The notes: a model not told the origin generated them from the sequence alone. Counted from the stretch's first letter, positions 7,935 through 17,505 are shown. The stretch: DNA of 64,000 nt from Pseudomonas sp. WS 5079 (GCF_012985465.1 NZ_JAAQWN010000003.1:186001-250000); one strand, 5' to 3'. Program-made: numbers and translations.

Positions 7935-9326
7935 ATGAGTAGTACGCAAAGCTCCAATGACCTCGAACAGGGGCTCAAACCGCGGCATGTCACCATGTTG
8001 TCGATTGCCGGTGTGATCGGCGCTGGTTTGTTTGTCGGCTCCGGCCACGCGATTGCGGCAGCCGGGCCCGCCGTGCTGTTGGCTTATGCCGCAGCCGGTA
8101 CGTTGGTGGTGCTGGTGATGCGCATGCTGGCCGAGATGGCCGTTGCCTCGCCAGACACTGGCTCATTTTCCACTTACGCCGACCGGGCTATCGGCCATTG
8201 GGCCGGCTTTACCATCGGCTGGCTGTATTGGTGGTTCTGGGTGCTGGTGATTCCCCTGGAAGCCAACGCCGCCGCAACTATCCTGCATGCCTGGTTCCCC
8301 GACGTGGCGATCTGGGCTTTCACCCTGGTCATCACCCTGCTGCTGACCGCGACCAACCTGTTCAGCGTGAAGAACTACGGCGAGTTCGAGTTCTGGTTTG
8401 CCCTGATCAAGGTGGTGGCGATCATCGGCTTTGTGATCCTCGGCGTGCTGGCGATTTTCGGCTTGCTGCCGGGCAGTCAGGTCAGCGGTGTTTCGCACCT
8501 GTTCGACACCCAAGGCTTTTTGCCCAACGGCATGGGCGCGGTGCTGGCGGCGATTTTGACCACCATGTTCTCGTTCATGGGCACCGAGATCGTGACCATC
8601 GCGGCCGCAGAATCGAAGAACCCTGGCCAGCAGATCACCAAGGCCACCAACTCGGTGATCTGGCGGATCGGCTTGTTCTACCTGGTGTCGATCTTCATCG
8701 TTGTGGCCCTGGTGCCGTGGAACGATCCGACCCTGGCTGCCGTCGGTTCCTACCAGACGGTGCTGGAACGCATGGGCATCCCGAATGCCAAGCTGATCGT
8801 CGACCTGGTGGTGTTGGTCGCCGTGACCAGTTGCTTGAACTCGGCGCTGTACACCGCGTCGCGCATGCTGTTTTCCCTGGGGCGTCGTGGTGATGCACCG
8901 GCGGTAGCCAAGCGCACCAACAAGAGCGGCACGCCTTACTGGGCGGTGATGCTGTCTACCGGCGCGGCGTTCCTCGCGGTATTTGCCAACTACGTGGCGC
9001 CGGCGGCGGTGTTTGAATTCCTGCTGGCCAGCTCCGGCGCGATTGCGCTGCTGGTGTACCTGGTGATTGCCGTGTCGCAACTGCGCATGCGGCAGAAACG
9101 TACTGCGGCGGGCGAGAAGATTGCCTTCAAGATGTGGTTGTTCCCCGGCCTGACTTACGCGGTGATCGTGTTTATCGTCGGCGCGTTGACCATCATGCTG
9201 TTCCAGGAAGCGCATCGGGTGGAGATTATCGCGACCGGTGTGTTGAGCCTGCTGGTGGTGTTGGCGGGGTTGCTGGTGGCAAGTCGGCGCCGGGCCCAGA
9301 AGTTGGGGGCTGCGGTACTCAACTGA
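7935..9326 (+). CDS. gabP: GABA permease (APC superfamily)
   Basis: The protein has 463 residues and about 12 membrane segments. The N-terminal LKPRHVTMLSIAGVIGAGLF signature is that of the amino-acid transporter family of APC permeases. Overall it looks like GabP, the 4-aminobutyrate/proton symporter of the inner membrane. The ATG at 7935 was chosen over an in-frame ATG at 7866, which has no ribosome site and lies just after the predicted transcription start. The sigma-54 promoter fits use of GABA as nitrogen source. Specificity is inferred only from overall similarity. Confidence 0.8.
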   Translation: MSSTQSSNDLEQGLKPRHVTMLSIAGVIGAGLFVGSGHAIAAAGPAVLLAYAAAGTLVVLVMRMLAEMAVASPDTGSFSTYADRAIGHWAGFTIGWLYWWFWVLVIPLEANAAATILHAWFPDVAIWAFTLVITLLLTATNLFSVKNYGEFEFWFALIKVVAIIGFVILGVLAIFGLLPGSQVSGVSHLFDTQGFLPNGMGAVLAAILTTMFSFMGTEIVTIAAAESKNPGQQITKATNSVIWRIGLFYLVSIFIVVALVPWNDPTLAAVGSYQTVLERMGIPNAKLIVDLVVLVAVTSCLNSALYTASRMLFSLGRRGDAPAVAKRTNKSGTPYWAVMLSTGAAFLAVFANYVAPAAVFEFLLASSGAIALLVYLVIAVSQLRMRQKRTAAGEKIAFKMWLFPGLTYAVIVFIVGALTIMLFQEAHRVEIIATGVLSLLVVLAGLLVASRRRAQKLGAAVLN

Positions 9327-9363
9327 TGAGTTGAAATGCTTGCTGTCTAGCGCCACAAAGCAC

Positions 9364-9453
9364 TGTGGGAGCGGGCTTGCTCGCGAAAGCGGTGGGTCAG
9401 TCAACATCAATGTTGGCTGGGCCGACGTCTTCGCGAGCAAGCCCGCTCCCACA
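9364..9453. repeat. REP palindrome pair
   Basis: TGTGGGAGCGGGCTTGCTCG and its inverse CGAGCAAGCCCGCTCCCACA flank about 50 variable bases. This is a typical Pseudomonas REP doublet (REPIN) between convergent genes. Confidence 0.85.
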
Positions 9454-9464
9454 TTGGTGTTGTA

Positions 9465-9878
9465 TCAATCCTGCGCGCTAGTCAGCGCCTGGGATGCCGC
9501 CACGTAGTCCGCCTGGAACTCTGGCGATTCAATCCACGCCAACGCCGCCGCTTCATCATCGCTGTCGGTGGACCACTGCCGGTACTCGATCAGCGCCGCC
9601 AGGATAAAGTCCGTGGCGTTTTCTTCGCCTTCCTGCTCCAGCACCAGTGCCAGCAACGGGTGCGCCAGGAATGCCGCACACAGCGCCTGCTGGCTGGTCT
9701 CGCCGGCCGTGCGCATTTGCACGAACAGTTCGGTCAAGTCCACCGACTCAAGGTCAATACGCTCGTCGTCACCTGCAAACGCATCCTGCTTGGGCGCATT
9801 GGCGCGCTGGGTGCGGTTCTGCTTGGCCTTGGCTTTTGCCCGCTGGGCACGTTTTTGCTGCTTGTCTGGCGAAGCCAT
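9465..9878 (-). CDS. Small hypothetical protein with basic N-terminus
   Basis: The protein has 137 residues. The first ~35 are dominated by Lys, Arg and Gln (MASPDKQQKRAQRAKAKAKQ), and the rest is acidic and helical. There is no signal peptide or membrane segment. The ATG at 9878 has AAGGA about 10 bases upstream. It lies 70 bases behind the alpha/beta hydrolase gene on the same strand. I do not recognise a family. The basic tail could bind nucleic acid, but that is a guess. Confidence 0.7.
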   Translation of the reverse strand: MASPDKQQKRAQRAKAKAKQNRTQRANAPKQDAFAGDDERIDLESVDLTELFVQMRTAGETSQQALCAAFLAHPLLALVLEQEGEENATDFILAALIEYRQWSTDSDDEAAALAWIESPEFQADYVAASQALTSAQD

Positions 9879-9948
9879 GGGCTCACGTCCTTGGTTCAGG
9901 ATCTGGGTGGCGTATTGAAGCGCAGGTCTGGCGAAATCCCAAGGGTTT

Positions 9949-10857
9949 CTACAGCCGTGACCCCGGTGTGTCGGCCGGCAACTGGCCATGCTGCAACCAG
10001 GCCAGTGCAATCGGCCACAACCGATCCTGATATTCACTGCGGAAAAACGCGAAATGCCCGATGACCTCTTCGCCAATATCCATGGGCGCGATGCGCAGGT
10101 GCGTGCGCTCGCTGGCCTGGAAGTAGTTCAGCAGGCGCTCGATGGCGGGCACGGTGCCAAACGGGTCGTCGCTGATGCTGATCGCCAGGATCTGTGCCTG
10201 CACCCGGGCAAAGGGCAACACGCCCAAGGCCCGCCCGCTGGGACGTGTCTCGTAGGTAGGCGTGGGCGTGCTCCAGTCGCGCACCACCCCGGCGGGCGTG
10301 TCTTCCAGCCAGCCCAGGCGCTTGCCCGGGAAATACCCGCAGACGGCGGTCACCAGGGGCATCACCAGGTGCCATTTGGCAAACATCCGCCAGCGCCCGT
10401 CCGCTTGATAGTCGCGCCAGTAGGCGAACTGCGCCCCTACGGTGACCAAGCGCCTGATCGCCGCCCCCGACGCCCCGAGCCCGGCCGCGCAGCCGCCAAA
10501 GCTGTGGCCGACCACATCAATGGGCTGCCCGGCAAACTCGCGCTGCGCCCGTTGCACGATGGCCTCGAAATCCAGCCGGCCCCAGTCTGACCACGAGGCC
10601 TTGAACCCGCGCAATGAGCCACTACGCGACTCGCCGATACCGCGATAGTCGTAGGTGATGACGTCCATGCCATTGGCAAACAAGTACGCGGCAAAGCGCG
10701 AATAGTGACGGCAGCGTACCGAGGTGGCGGCGTTGATGATCACCACTGGGCGCTCGATGTCGCGGCGGATATGGCGCCAGGTGAAACCGCCGATGGGGTA
10801 GTGGTCGGCGGCGGGCTCGCGGAATGTCTCGGGGTGAGGGCGGGTGGGCAGGTTCAT
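9949..10857 (-). CDS. Alpha/beta hydrolase
   Basis: This 302-residue serine hydrolase of the alpha/beta fold has its nucleophile elbow GHSFGG at Ser119, a probable acid Asp230/231 in ISISDDPFG and the catalytic His268 in IGHFAFFR. The YDYRGIGES motif before the elbow is typical of the fold. It has no signal peptide, so it is probably cytoplasmic. The substrate is unknown. Confidence 0.85.
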   Translation of the reverse strand: MNLPTRPHPETFREPAADHYPIGGFTWRHIRRDIERPVVIINAATSVRCRHYSRFAAYLFANGMDVITYDYRGIGESRSGSLRGFKASWSDWGRLDFEAIVQRAQREFAGQPIDVVGHSFGGCAAGLGASGAAIRRLVTVGAQFAYWRDYQADGRWRMFAKWHLVMPLVTAVCGYFPGKRLGWLEDTPAGVVRDWSTPTPTYETRPSGRALGVLPFARVQAQILAISISDDPFGTVPAIERLLNYFQASERTHLRIAPMDIGEEVIGHFAFFRSEYQDRLWPIALAWLQHGQLPADTPGSRL

Positions 10858-10928
10858 GAAAGGCCTTGATCCATGCGCTGTGGATAGGGGGAGTGAGCCA
10901 GAACTTTAGTGATCGTTGACGATTTTTT

Positions 10929-10950
10929 GCTGGCAAGCCAGCGCCTACAG
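10929..10950. repeat. Solitary REP half-site
   Basis: GCTGGCAAGCCAGCGCCTACAG is one arm of the REP family (inverse of CTGTAGGAGCTGGCTTGCC with small changes). No partner arm is nearby. Confidence 0.6.
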
Positions 10951-11056
10951 TGAGTTGTTGTCTGTGCCATCGCAATGTTGCGTTTGGTTCAGGCGCGATT
11001 CAGGCGTGCTGCCGGCAATATACGCCAGCATCTCCCCCGCCCTGGCAGGTTAAACC

Positions 11057-12697
11057 ATGGAACACCGCAACCGTTTTCGTGTGGAGGCCCTGGGTGTTTT
11101 CCTGGTGGCCTTGTTGTTATTTACCCTGGGCATCTGGGATCAACAGCCGCAAGGGTTTGACGGGCGTTGGGCGGTGTTCATGCAGGAGATGTTCCGCCAC
11201 GGCGCGAGCCTTTTCCCTACCACCTACGGTGAGCCTTACCCGGATTACCCAGGGACGGCGACTTATTTCAGCCTGCTCTTTGCCCGGTTGTTCGGTGCGC
11301 CTAACGACCTGGCTAACGTGCTGCCCACCGCCCTGGCGTCGGCCGGGGTCATGGCCCTGGTCTACCGTTTGCTGGTGCCCTCCGGGCGGGCCTGGGCGTT
11401 GCTGACGGTAGTGCTGACGGCCTTGACCGCGCAATTGCTGGAGAAGTCGCGTTCAGTCTGCCTGGACCAGATGGTCTCCCTGCTGTGCCTGGGCTGTTTC
11501 TACCTGCTGCACACCGGCGAGCGCCTGGGCTCGCGGCTGCGCCAATACGCAATCTTTCCCCTGTTTGTGGCGGCATTTGCCATTCGTGGCCCTTTGGGGT
11601 TGATCGAGGTCTGTGGTGTTGCCTGCGTGTATTGGGCGCTGGGGCCTGCCCGCTCGCGGGAAGAGAAGATTGGCTTGCTGAAAAAGGTGATTGCCCACGG
11701 CGTGATCGGCCTGGTCCTACTCCTTGCCTGTTGGTGGGTGTTGCTGAAGCTGGCGCGGATCACCGGGGGTGATGCTTTTGCCGATGAGGTGATGAAGATG
11801 CAGGTGGCCGGCCGCCTGGATGAAAGCGGCGAACCGTTCTACTTCTACTTCAAGCTGAGCCTGTATCGCTATTTCCCGGTGATCCCGCTGGCGCTGGCGA
11901 CGTTGATTGCCCTGCGCCACACCTGGTCGGCGCGCAATGAAGATGCCGATGTGCGGCTGATGCTGCGCCTGGGCGGCTGTGGCCTGATGATCCTGCTGGG
12001 GTTATCGGTGCCGAACTTCAAGCGCGCCTACTACATCCTGCCGATGGTCCCGATGTTTGCCGCGGTGGCGGCCTACGGGCTGCTACAGGCCCGGGGCTGG
12101 TTGCTTGGGGTGCGTCGGGGTTATGAGTGGCTGGTGGCGGTCCTGCCGCTGCTGGGGCTTGTCGTGGTCCTGGTCTGCCGGCAGCTGTGGAGCAAGCACG
12201 GTTACTGGCCTGATGTTTCAGTGCCGGGATTGATTGCGCTGCTGGTCGTCCTGCAACTGGCGGCGGTGGCTGCCTGGCGTCGTTTGCACGGCCGTGTGGG
12301 GCCGCGACTGGTGACGCTCAGCCTGATCGCGCTGGCCACTCAATGGCTGGTACTGGTGACGGTCGTGGAGCCGGCCAAGGATCTGCAATTCGACACCAAA
12401 AACTTTGTGGGTGCGGTGGAAAACCTGCGGGCCGAGCACCCCGGACCGTTGGTGTTTCTCAACCTCGGCAAGGACACCTGGGCCATTCGCTACATCATGA
12501 ACCTGGGCCATGACGAGCAGCCGCTGTTTGTCGGGCGTGACGACCTTGCGCAACTGAACGCGCTGCCGCGTTCGTCCTGGGTCATCGTCGCGCGCAAGGA
12601 AACCGAACTGCTGCAGGCCACGCCGCTGGAGCACCTGGCCCCAGCGTTCAATGGGCGACTCAATGACAACCCGTTGTTGGTGTTCCGGGTGCCGTGA
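11057..12697 (+). CDS. ArnT-like glycosyltransferase (GT83/PMT superfamily)
   Basis: The protein has 546 residues and about 11-12 membrane segments. The first periplasmic loop contains the acidic DGRWAVFMQEM and the YGEPYPDYPGTATYF region. The family moves sugars from undecaprenyl phosphate carriers to lipid A or other acceptors at the outer face of the inner membrane. No arnBCAD genes lie nearby, so the donor and acceptor may differ from aminoarabinose and lipid A. The ATG at 11057 is preceded by a weak ribosome site (GGCAGG). An in-frame ATG further upstream is not seen. Confidence 0.75.
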   Translation: MEHRNRFRVEALGVFLVALLLFTLGIWDQQPQGFDGRWAVFMQEMFRHGASLFPTTYGEPYPDYPGTATYFSLLFARLFGAPNDLANVLPTALASAGVMALVYRLLVPSGRAWALLTVVLTALTAQLLEKSRSVCLDQMVSLLCLGCFYLLHTGERLGSRLRQYAIFPLFVAAFAIRGPLGLIEVCGVACVYWALGPARSREEKIGLLKKVIAHGVIGLVLLLACWWVLLKLARITGGDAFADEVMKMQVAGRLDESGEPFYFYFKLSLYRYFPVIPLALATLIALRHTWSARNEDADVRLMLRLGGCGLMILLGLSVPNFKRAYYILPMVPMFAAVAAYGLLQARGWLLGVRRGYEWLVAVLPLLGLVVVLVCRQLWSKHGYWPDVSVPGLIALLVVLQLAAVAAWRRLHGRVGPRLVTLSLIALATQWLVLVTVVEPAKDLQFDTKNFVGAVENLRAEHPGPLVFLNLGKDTWAIRYIMNLGHDEQPLFVGRDDLAQLNALPRSSWVIVARKETELLQATPLEHLAPAFNGRLNDNPLLVFRVP

Positions 12698-12731
12698 TCA
12701 GCCGCCGCAGTGTCGTGGCCTTACAGCTCGA

Positions 12732-14876
12732 TCAAAAGTTGTAGGCCAGTGTACCGACGAGCGTACGACGGTTGCCGATGAAGCAGTCACCTCGTGCCAG
12801 GCATGTGGTGTAGTAGGTCTTGTCTTCTAGGTTGGTCGCGTTGAGGCTCAGGTTCCAGTTCTGGTAGCGATACCCGAGCATCGCGTCCACCAGGGTGGAA
12901 GACGGTGTTTTCAGCCGGTCGGCCCCATCCCAGCTGGTTCCTACATAGCGAATGCCTGCACCGACGCTGAACCCGGAAATGTCGCCGATGCTGAATCGGT
13001 GCTGGCTCCATACCGAGGCCATGTTCTCTGGAACGCTGGCCAGGCGTTTGCCTTGCTCGGCGGGCGAGCCCTTGATGACGGTGGTGTCGGTGTAGCTGTA
13101 GGTGCCAATCAGGTCCCAGGCGGGCGTGACTGTCACCAGGGCTTCGAGCTCCAGCCCACGGGCACGGGTTTCACCACTTTGCAGGGTGTTCATCGCATCC
13201 AGGGGGTCGGGCATGCGCCGGTTCTGCTCGCGAATGTCATACACCGCTGCGGTGTAGAGACTGTTGCTGCCAACCGGCTGATATTTCACGCCCAGCTCCC
13301 ATTGTTTGCCCTTGAGCGGTACGTAGGGCTCCAGCGTTCGCCGGTTGAGGCCGATTTGGGGCTGGAATGATTCGCTGTAGCTCAAGTAGGGCGCTATGCC
13401 GTTGTCGAACAGATAGGTCAGGCCCGCGCGGCCGGTCAGCTTGTCGTCCTTTTGTCGGGCGCTGCCTTGGGTCTGGCTGGCGGACCAGTCCTTGCGCAGG
13501 CCCAGGGTCAACAACCACTGCTCGTATTTGATCTGGTCCTGGGCATACAGCCCTTTTTGCATGACCCGTTGTTCCGGGTCTGCGGTGAGGCGAATGACAG
13601 AGGGATCAAAGGTGCCATACACCGGTTCGTACACGTTCAGTGGTGTTGCGTTGCCGCTGGCGCCGTCCCGGTTGGAGACGGCATGCTGGTAATCGCCTCC
13701 CAGCAACAGGGTGTGTTGGAGCGGGCCGGTGTCAAATCGAGCCTCGGCGTTTTGGTCGGCGACCCACACTTTGACCTCGGGTTTGGAAACGTAATAGACG
13801 CGGTCGAGGGTCTGGTTATCGGGCTTGAACGGTGGGTTTTTGGCAAATACCGAGTAAATCGATTGGTAGCTGACTTTGCTTTTTTGCCAGCGCAGGTTTT
13901 GGCGCAGGGTCCACGTATCGTTCAGATGCCACGAAAATTGCGACGTCAGCGCTGTCTGGTCACTGTCGTATTCGTCAAAGCCTGGCTCGCTGGCGAACCG
14001 GTTGCTGTGGATCCGGCCATATGGCGCGTTCCAGACGGTACCTTTGTGTGGGAAGAACTGCGTGGTGGAGCCGCTGTCATCGCGCTGGATGTTGGCCAGG
14101 AGGGTCCAGTCGATATCGTCGTTGGGGCGCCAGGTCAGCGATGGCATCAGGACCTGGCGGTTGTCTTTGACATGATCAACCTGAGTGTCACTGTCGCGCT
14201 GGATCGCCACCAGTCGGTACAGCAGCGTGCCTTGTGGGTTCAGGGAGCCGGTGGTGTCCACGGCGACCTGCTTGCGGTTGTAATTGCCGTACTGCAGTTG
14301 CACTTCGGTGTGCTGTTCGGCTTTGGGGCGTTTGCTGACCTGATTGATGAGGCCCCCCACGGGGCTTTGCCCATACAGCATCGACGCGGGGCCCTTGAGC
14401 ACTTCAAGGCGTTCCAGGGTGAAGGGGTCGGTGCGCACGTTGGTGTAAGTACCGAAGCTCTGCTGTAAACCATCCAGGAACAGGGCCGGCGAGCTGCCTC
14501 GCACTTTCGACCAGTCTCCCCGGCTATCGAGCCCGAAGGTCTCGGCCCGCACCCCAGAAACATACCGCAATGCGTCTTGCACGGTCAGTGCGCCCTGATC
14601 GCGCATGCGGTCGGCGCTGATGACAGAGATCGACTGGGGGATCTCAGTGATTGGGGTGTCAGTCTTGACCCCCGTTGCACTGCGCTTGGCAACATAGCCT
14701 TTGACCGGGCCGTCGGCCGTTTCTTCTGAGGCAGTTGCCGTAATGCTTTGGCTGGGCAGTTCGAGCTGGCCTTTTTCCTCGGCCGCGAAGGCGGCGGGGG
14801 CAAGCATCGAAGCGAATCCTAAGGGGGCAAGGCCAAGTGCCTTCAACCATGAACCTGGCTCGCGTGCAGAAGGCAT
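12732..14876 (-). CDS. TonB-dependent siderophore receptor
   Basis: The outer-membrane receptor has 714 residues. An N-terminal signal ends near AAFA-AEEKG. The plug domain (about 65-175) holds DTPITEIPQSISVISADRM, VQDALRYVSGV and LEVLKGPASMLYGQSPVGGLINQVSKRP. A 22-strand barrel follows and ends in the expected C-terminal Phe (LAYNF). The plug wording is that of FhuA/FoxA-type ferric-siderophore receptors. No N-terminal signalling domain is present, so regulation is probably by Fur alone. The ligand cannot be read. Confidence 0.92.
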   Translation of the reverse strand: MPSAREPGSWLKALGLAPLGFASMLAPAAFAAEEKGQLELPSQSITATASEETADGPVKGYVAKRSATGVKTDTPITEIPQSISVISADRMRDQGALTVQDALRYVSGVRAETFGLDSRGDWSKVRGSSPALFLDGLQQSFGTYTNVRTDPFTLERLEVLKGPASMLYGQSPVGGLINQVSKRPKAEQHTEVQLQYGNYNRKQVAVDTTGSLNPQGTLLYRLVAIQRDSDTQVDHVKDNRQVLMPSLTWRPNDDIDWTLLANIQRDDSGSTTQFFPHKGTVWNAPYGRIHSNRFASEPGFDEYDSDQTALTSQFSWHLNDTWTLRQNLRWQKSKVSYQSIYSVFAKNPPFKPDNQTLDRVYYVSKPEVKVWVADQNAEARFDTGPLQHTLLLGGDYQHAVSNRDGASGNATPLNVYEPVYGTFDPSVIRLTADPEQRVMQKGLYAQDQIKYEQWLLTLGLRKDWSASQTQGSARQKDDKLTGRAGLTYLFDNGIAPYLSYSESFQPQIGLNRRTLEPYVPLKGKQWELGVKYQPVGSNSLYTAAVYDIREQNRRMPDPLDAMNTLQSGETRARGLELEALVTVTPAWDLIGTYSYTDTTVIKGSPAEQGKRLASVPENMASVWSQHRFSIGDISGFSVGAGIRYVGTSWDGADRLKTPSSTLVDAMLGYRYQNWNLSLNATNLEDKTYYTTCLARGDCFIGNRRTLVGTLAYNF

Positions 14877-14933
14877 CGCAGCTCCTTGATTATTTTTAGT
14901 GGTGCAGGGGGGGGGATTTTGCGCGCCAGCTTA

Positions 14934-14956
14934 AATGATAATAATTGCTATTAGCA
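14934..14956 (-). promoter_or_regulatory. Fur-box-like site upstream of the receptor gene
   Basis: AATGATAATAATTGCTATTA resembles the 19-bp Fur consensus built of GATAAT units. It lies about 58 bases before the receptor ATG, where a promoter is expected, and fits iron repression. Confidence 0.7.
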
Positions 14957-15114
14957 ACTATGGGCTTCAGTCGAGCCTGGCTTTTTGGCGGGGGGATGTT
15001 TGATGCGGGCGACCGGGTGGGGTCGCCCTGTGCGGGGAGGGGCAATCAAGGCTGGCAGTCAGGCAGGACTGCGAAGTGACATTCGCCCTGCACTACCTGG
15101 AATGGTGCGACGAA

Positions 15115-15783
15115 CTATTTGCAGCGATACCCCTCGGGCATCGTGACGCTGTAGTTGCGCTGCACACGGTCCTGGAAGTTCAGGTTCTGCAAGCCCTGCT
15201 GCACCAGGAAGGCCTCGACCTTGGCCGCTTGGCAGTCCTCGTTGTAGGACGTTACCCGCAGCAGGTACACCGCGCGTTTGCTCGCCTCATCCCGAGCCGT
15301 GGCGGTGAAGGTGGTGAGGGTGGTGTAGCCGGTGCGTTCCGAACTGCCTACCGGGCCATAGGTGGTGTTCGGCGTGCTGGTGCAGATCATCTGGTCGCTT
15401 TTTTTCTTGCTGTTCTTGCACACGGTAGAGGTGCTGGTTGGCACCTGCCCATACTCGGTGGCGGTATAGCGGTAGGTCACCTGGTGGCTGTCGATATCGA
15501 GGGTGATGGTGATTTTTGGCGTGCGATTCTTGGGCAGGGTCACGTCGGTATAGACCTCGCGAAACCCCTGGTCCTTCATGGCGCTGACCATGTCGCGCAG
15601 GTAGTAGCGGGCATTGAGCGCATTCTCGCTATTGCCGCCGACCGATGTCACCAGCACGGGCGCCTGTCGGTCAAAGTGATAGTCCGGATCAGGGGTTGCA
15701 TTGATCGCGACGTCCATCGTCGTGGCGCATCCGCTGAGCAGCGCTGTCAGCATTAACAGCGTGCAGAACAAATACCGGGTCAT
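15115..15783 (-). CDS. Putative outer-membrane lipoprotein
   Basis: The protein has 222 residues with a lipoprotein signal MTRYLFCTLLMLTALLSGC; the lipobox Cys is residue 19. The mature domain begins TTMDVAINATPDPDYHFD, which resembles DUF4136-type lipoproteins. A KKK-rich turn and several Cys (CKNS, MICTS, EDCQ, YRCK) could form disulphides. The function is unknown. Confidence 0.8.
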   Translation of the reverse strand: MTRYLFCTLLMLTALLSGCATTMDVAINATPDPDYHFDRQAPVLVTSVGGNSENALNARYYLRDMVSAMKDQGFREVYTDVTLPKNRTPKITITLDIDSHQVTYRYTATEYGQVPTSTSTVCKNSKKKSDQMICTSTPNTTYGPVGSSERTGYTTLTTFTATARDEASKRAVYLLRVTSYNEDCQAAKVEAFLVQQGLQNLNFQDRVQRNYSVTMPEGYRCK

Positions 15784-15921
15784 GAAGTAACTACCTTGCT
15801 GAAGAGTGGATTAAGGCTAGACGGTTGAGCAGCGCGATAAATAACACATCGGATGCCCGTGAGGCTTGGCGTTAACCTAAAAGTAACCAGAGGGGCGCTG
15901 GCGCACTAAATCGCAGGCAAC

Positions 15922-15945
15922 AAAAAACCCGCACTAGGCGGGTTT
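15922..15945 (-). terminator. Terminator of tRNA-Phe
   Basis: AAACCCGC and GCGGGTTT form a stem. On the minus strand it continues into TTTTTTG, downstream of the tRNA-Phe 3' end. Confidence 0.8.
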
Positions 15946-15989
15946 CTTGTGTGTTTCAGATGATGTTTGCACCACCTGAATCTAATAAG

Positions 15990-16065
15990 TGGTGCCCAGA
16001 GACGGAATCGAACCGCCGACACGGGGATTTTCAATCCCCTGCTCTACCGACTGAGCTATCTGGGC
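15990..16065 (-). tRNA. tRNA-Phe (GAA)
   Basis: The minus strand is a 76-base tRNA with acceptor arms GCCCAGA/TCTGGGC, the D-arm TAGCTCAGTCGGTAGAGC, the anticodon stem GGGGA/TCCCC with loop TTGAAAA (anticodon GAA), the T-arm GGTTCGATTCC and an encoded CCA. Confidence 0.95.
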
Positions 16066-16075
16066 AACGGGGCGC

Positions 16076-16104
16076 ATTAAACGGGTTTTTCAGGGGGTCG
16101 TCAA
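16076..16104 (-). promoter_or_regulatory. Sigma-70 promoter of tRNA-Phe
   Basis: The minus strand has TTGACG (-35), a 17-base spacer and TTTAAT (-10), placed to start just before the tRNA. Confidence 0.7.
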
Positions 16105-16141
16105 GCAAGTTTTCAAAAAATATTTAATTATTACCGTCGCT

Positions 16142-16189
16142 TACGTGCCAACCCCGGTTTTTGCTCAATTATTGAGCAGGCGGCACGTA
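16142..16189 (-). repeat. Nested palindrome at the 3' end of yggX
   Basis: An outer pair TACGTGCC (16142-16149) / GGCACGTA (16182-16189) encloses an inner palindrome TGCTCAA/TTGAGCA (16162-16178) that contains the yggX stop codon. On the minus strand the inner stem is followed by A, not T, so it is not a normal intrinsic terminator. Confidence 0.55.
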
Positions 16190-16441
16190 GCCGTCGGCCT
16201 TGGCGTAATCCTCGCCGGAAAAGTACTTGTCCATCTCGCCCTGCAGATATTTGCGGTCTTCGGCGTTCATCATGTTCAGGCGTTTTTCGTTGATCAGCAG
16301 GGTCTGGTGCTTCTGCCAGTCGGCCCAGGCCTTGGCGGAGACGTGGTCGAAAATGTCCTGGCCCTTGGCGCCGGGGAATGGGGCGCGCTCAAGGGCGGGC
16401 AGTTCTTCGTGATACTTGCGGCAGATGATGGTGCGGGTCAT
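16169..16441 (-). CDS. yggX: Fe(2+)-trafficking / oxidative damage protection protein YggX
   Basis: This 90-residue cytoplasmic protein has the single conserved Cys near the N-terminus ([10 protein letters not shown]) and the ending [17 protein letters not shown], both diagnostic of YggX. It protects Fe-S clusters, such as that of MutY, from oxidants. Its ATG overlaps the mutY stop by 4 bases, so the two are translationally coupled. Confidence 0.96.
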   Translation of the reverse strand: MTRTIICRKYHEELPALERAPFPGAKGQDIFDHVSAKAWADWQKHQTLLINEKRLNMMNAEDRKYLQGEMDKYFSGEDYAKADGYVPPAQ

Positions 16442-17505
16442 GACGAAACTCCTGCGTTCAATACGTCGGCCGCGCGCTTCAGCAGTTTTTTCACCGGGGC
16501 GGCAAGGCCCAGGCGCGGCGGGGTGGCGAGGTTATACCAGAGCCAGTCGGCCTCGGCCACGTGATGGGCCGATTCCTCGACCTGCACCAGCCAGGGTTCG
16601 ATAGCCAACTGGAAGTGGCTGAAGGTGTGCACCAGCCCGGGTAGTTCCTGATGTTTGCCCAGCGCCAGTGAGTGCTGGTTGGCCAGGTGTTCCAGGTCGT
16701 CCAGGCCGTCCAGTTCCGGCAAGCTCCACAGCCCGCCCCACAGCCCTGTAGAGGGGCGACGGTAAAGCAGGATCGCGCCCTCCTGGTTGGCCAGCATCGG
16801 CATCAGCGTGCGCTTTTGCGGGATGGTCTTGCGTGGCTTGGGGATCGGGTAGCGGGTTTCCAGGCCCAGCATGTGCGCCTCGCAGCCCTTTTCCAGGGGG
16901 CACAGCAGGCAGCTGGGCTTGCTGCGGGTGCAGAGGGTGGCGCCCATGTCCATCATGGCCTGGGTGTAGGCGTTGACGCGGTCGTGGGGGGTAAAGCGCT
17001 CGGCAGTGGCCCACAGCTGCTTGGCCACCTTGGGCTCGCCCGGGTAGCCTTCCTGGGCGGTAAAGCGTGCCAGCACGCGCTTGACGTTACCGTCGAGGAT
17101 CGGCGCGCGCAGGCCCATGCTCAGGCTGGCGATGGCGCCGGCGGTGGACAGGCCGATGCCCGGCAGCTCGGTGAGTTTCTCTACATCGCGGGGAAACTCG
17201 CCGCCGTATTCGGCGACGACAATCTTCGCGGTCTTTTGCAGGTTGCGTGCCCGGGTGTAGTAGCCCAGCCCGGTCCACAGGTGCAGCACTTCATCTTCCG
17301 GCGCGGCCGCCAGGGCTTCGACCGTTGGCAGCGAGGCCATGAAGCGATCGAAGTAATTGAGCACCGTGCTGACCTGGGTCTGTTGCAGCATGATTTCCGA
17401 GACCCACACCCGATACGGGGTGATGCCCTGTTGCCAGGGCAGGTCATGGCGGCCGTGACGGTCGTACCAGTCGAGCACGGCCGCTGAAAATTGCTCGTTT
17501 CTCAT
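16438..17505 (-). CDS. mutY: A/G-specific adenine DNA glycosylase
   Basis: The protein has 355 residues. Glu37 lies in [12 protein letters not shown], followed by a helix-hairpin-helix [14 protein letters not shown], the catalytic Asp138 in [10 protein letters not shown], and a [4Fe-4S] cluster at Cys192, Cys199, Cys202 and Cys208. A C-terminal Nudix-like domain recognises 8-oxoguanine. The enzyme removes adenine mispaired with 8-oxoG. It overlaps asmA and yggX by 4 bases on either side. Confidence 0.97.
   Translation of the reverse strand: MRNEQFSAAVLDWYDRHGRHDLPWQQGITPYRVWVSEIMLQQTQVSTVLNYFDRFMASLPTVEALAAAPEDEVLHLWTGLGYYTRARNLQKTAKIVVAEYGGEFPRDVEKLTELPGIGLSTAGAIASLSMGLRAPILDGNVKRVLARFTAQEGYPGEPKVAKQLWATAERFTPHDRVNAYTQAMMDMGATLCTRSKPSCLLCPLEKGCEAHMLGLETRYPIPKPRKTIPQKRTLMPMLANQEGAILLYRRPSTGLWGGLWSLPELDGLDDLEHLANQHSLALGKHQELPGLVHTFSHFQLAIEPWLVQVEESAHHVAEADWLWYNLATPPRLGLAAPVKKLLKRAADVLNAGVSS

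Noticed and set aside
9364..9453. REP palindromes as intrinsic terminators or insertion-sequence ends
   Set aside because: The arms recur with the same sequence at many gaps, lack T-runs and have no transposase between them.
16162..16178. Inner palindrome as a yggX terminator
   Set aside because: On the transcribed strand the stem is followed by A rather than T.
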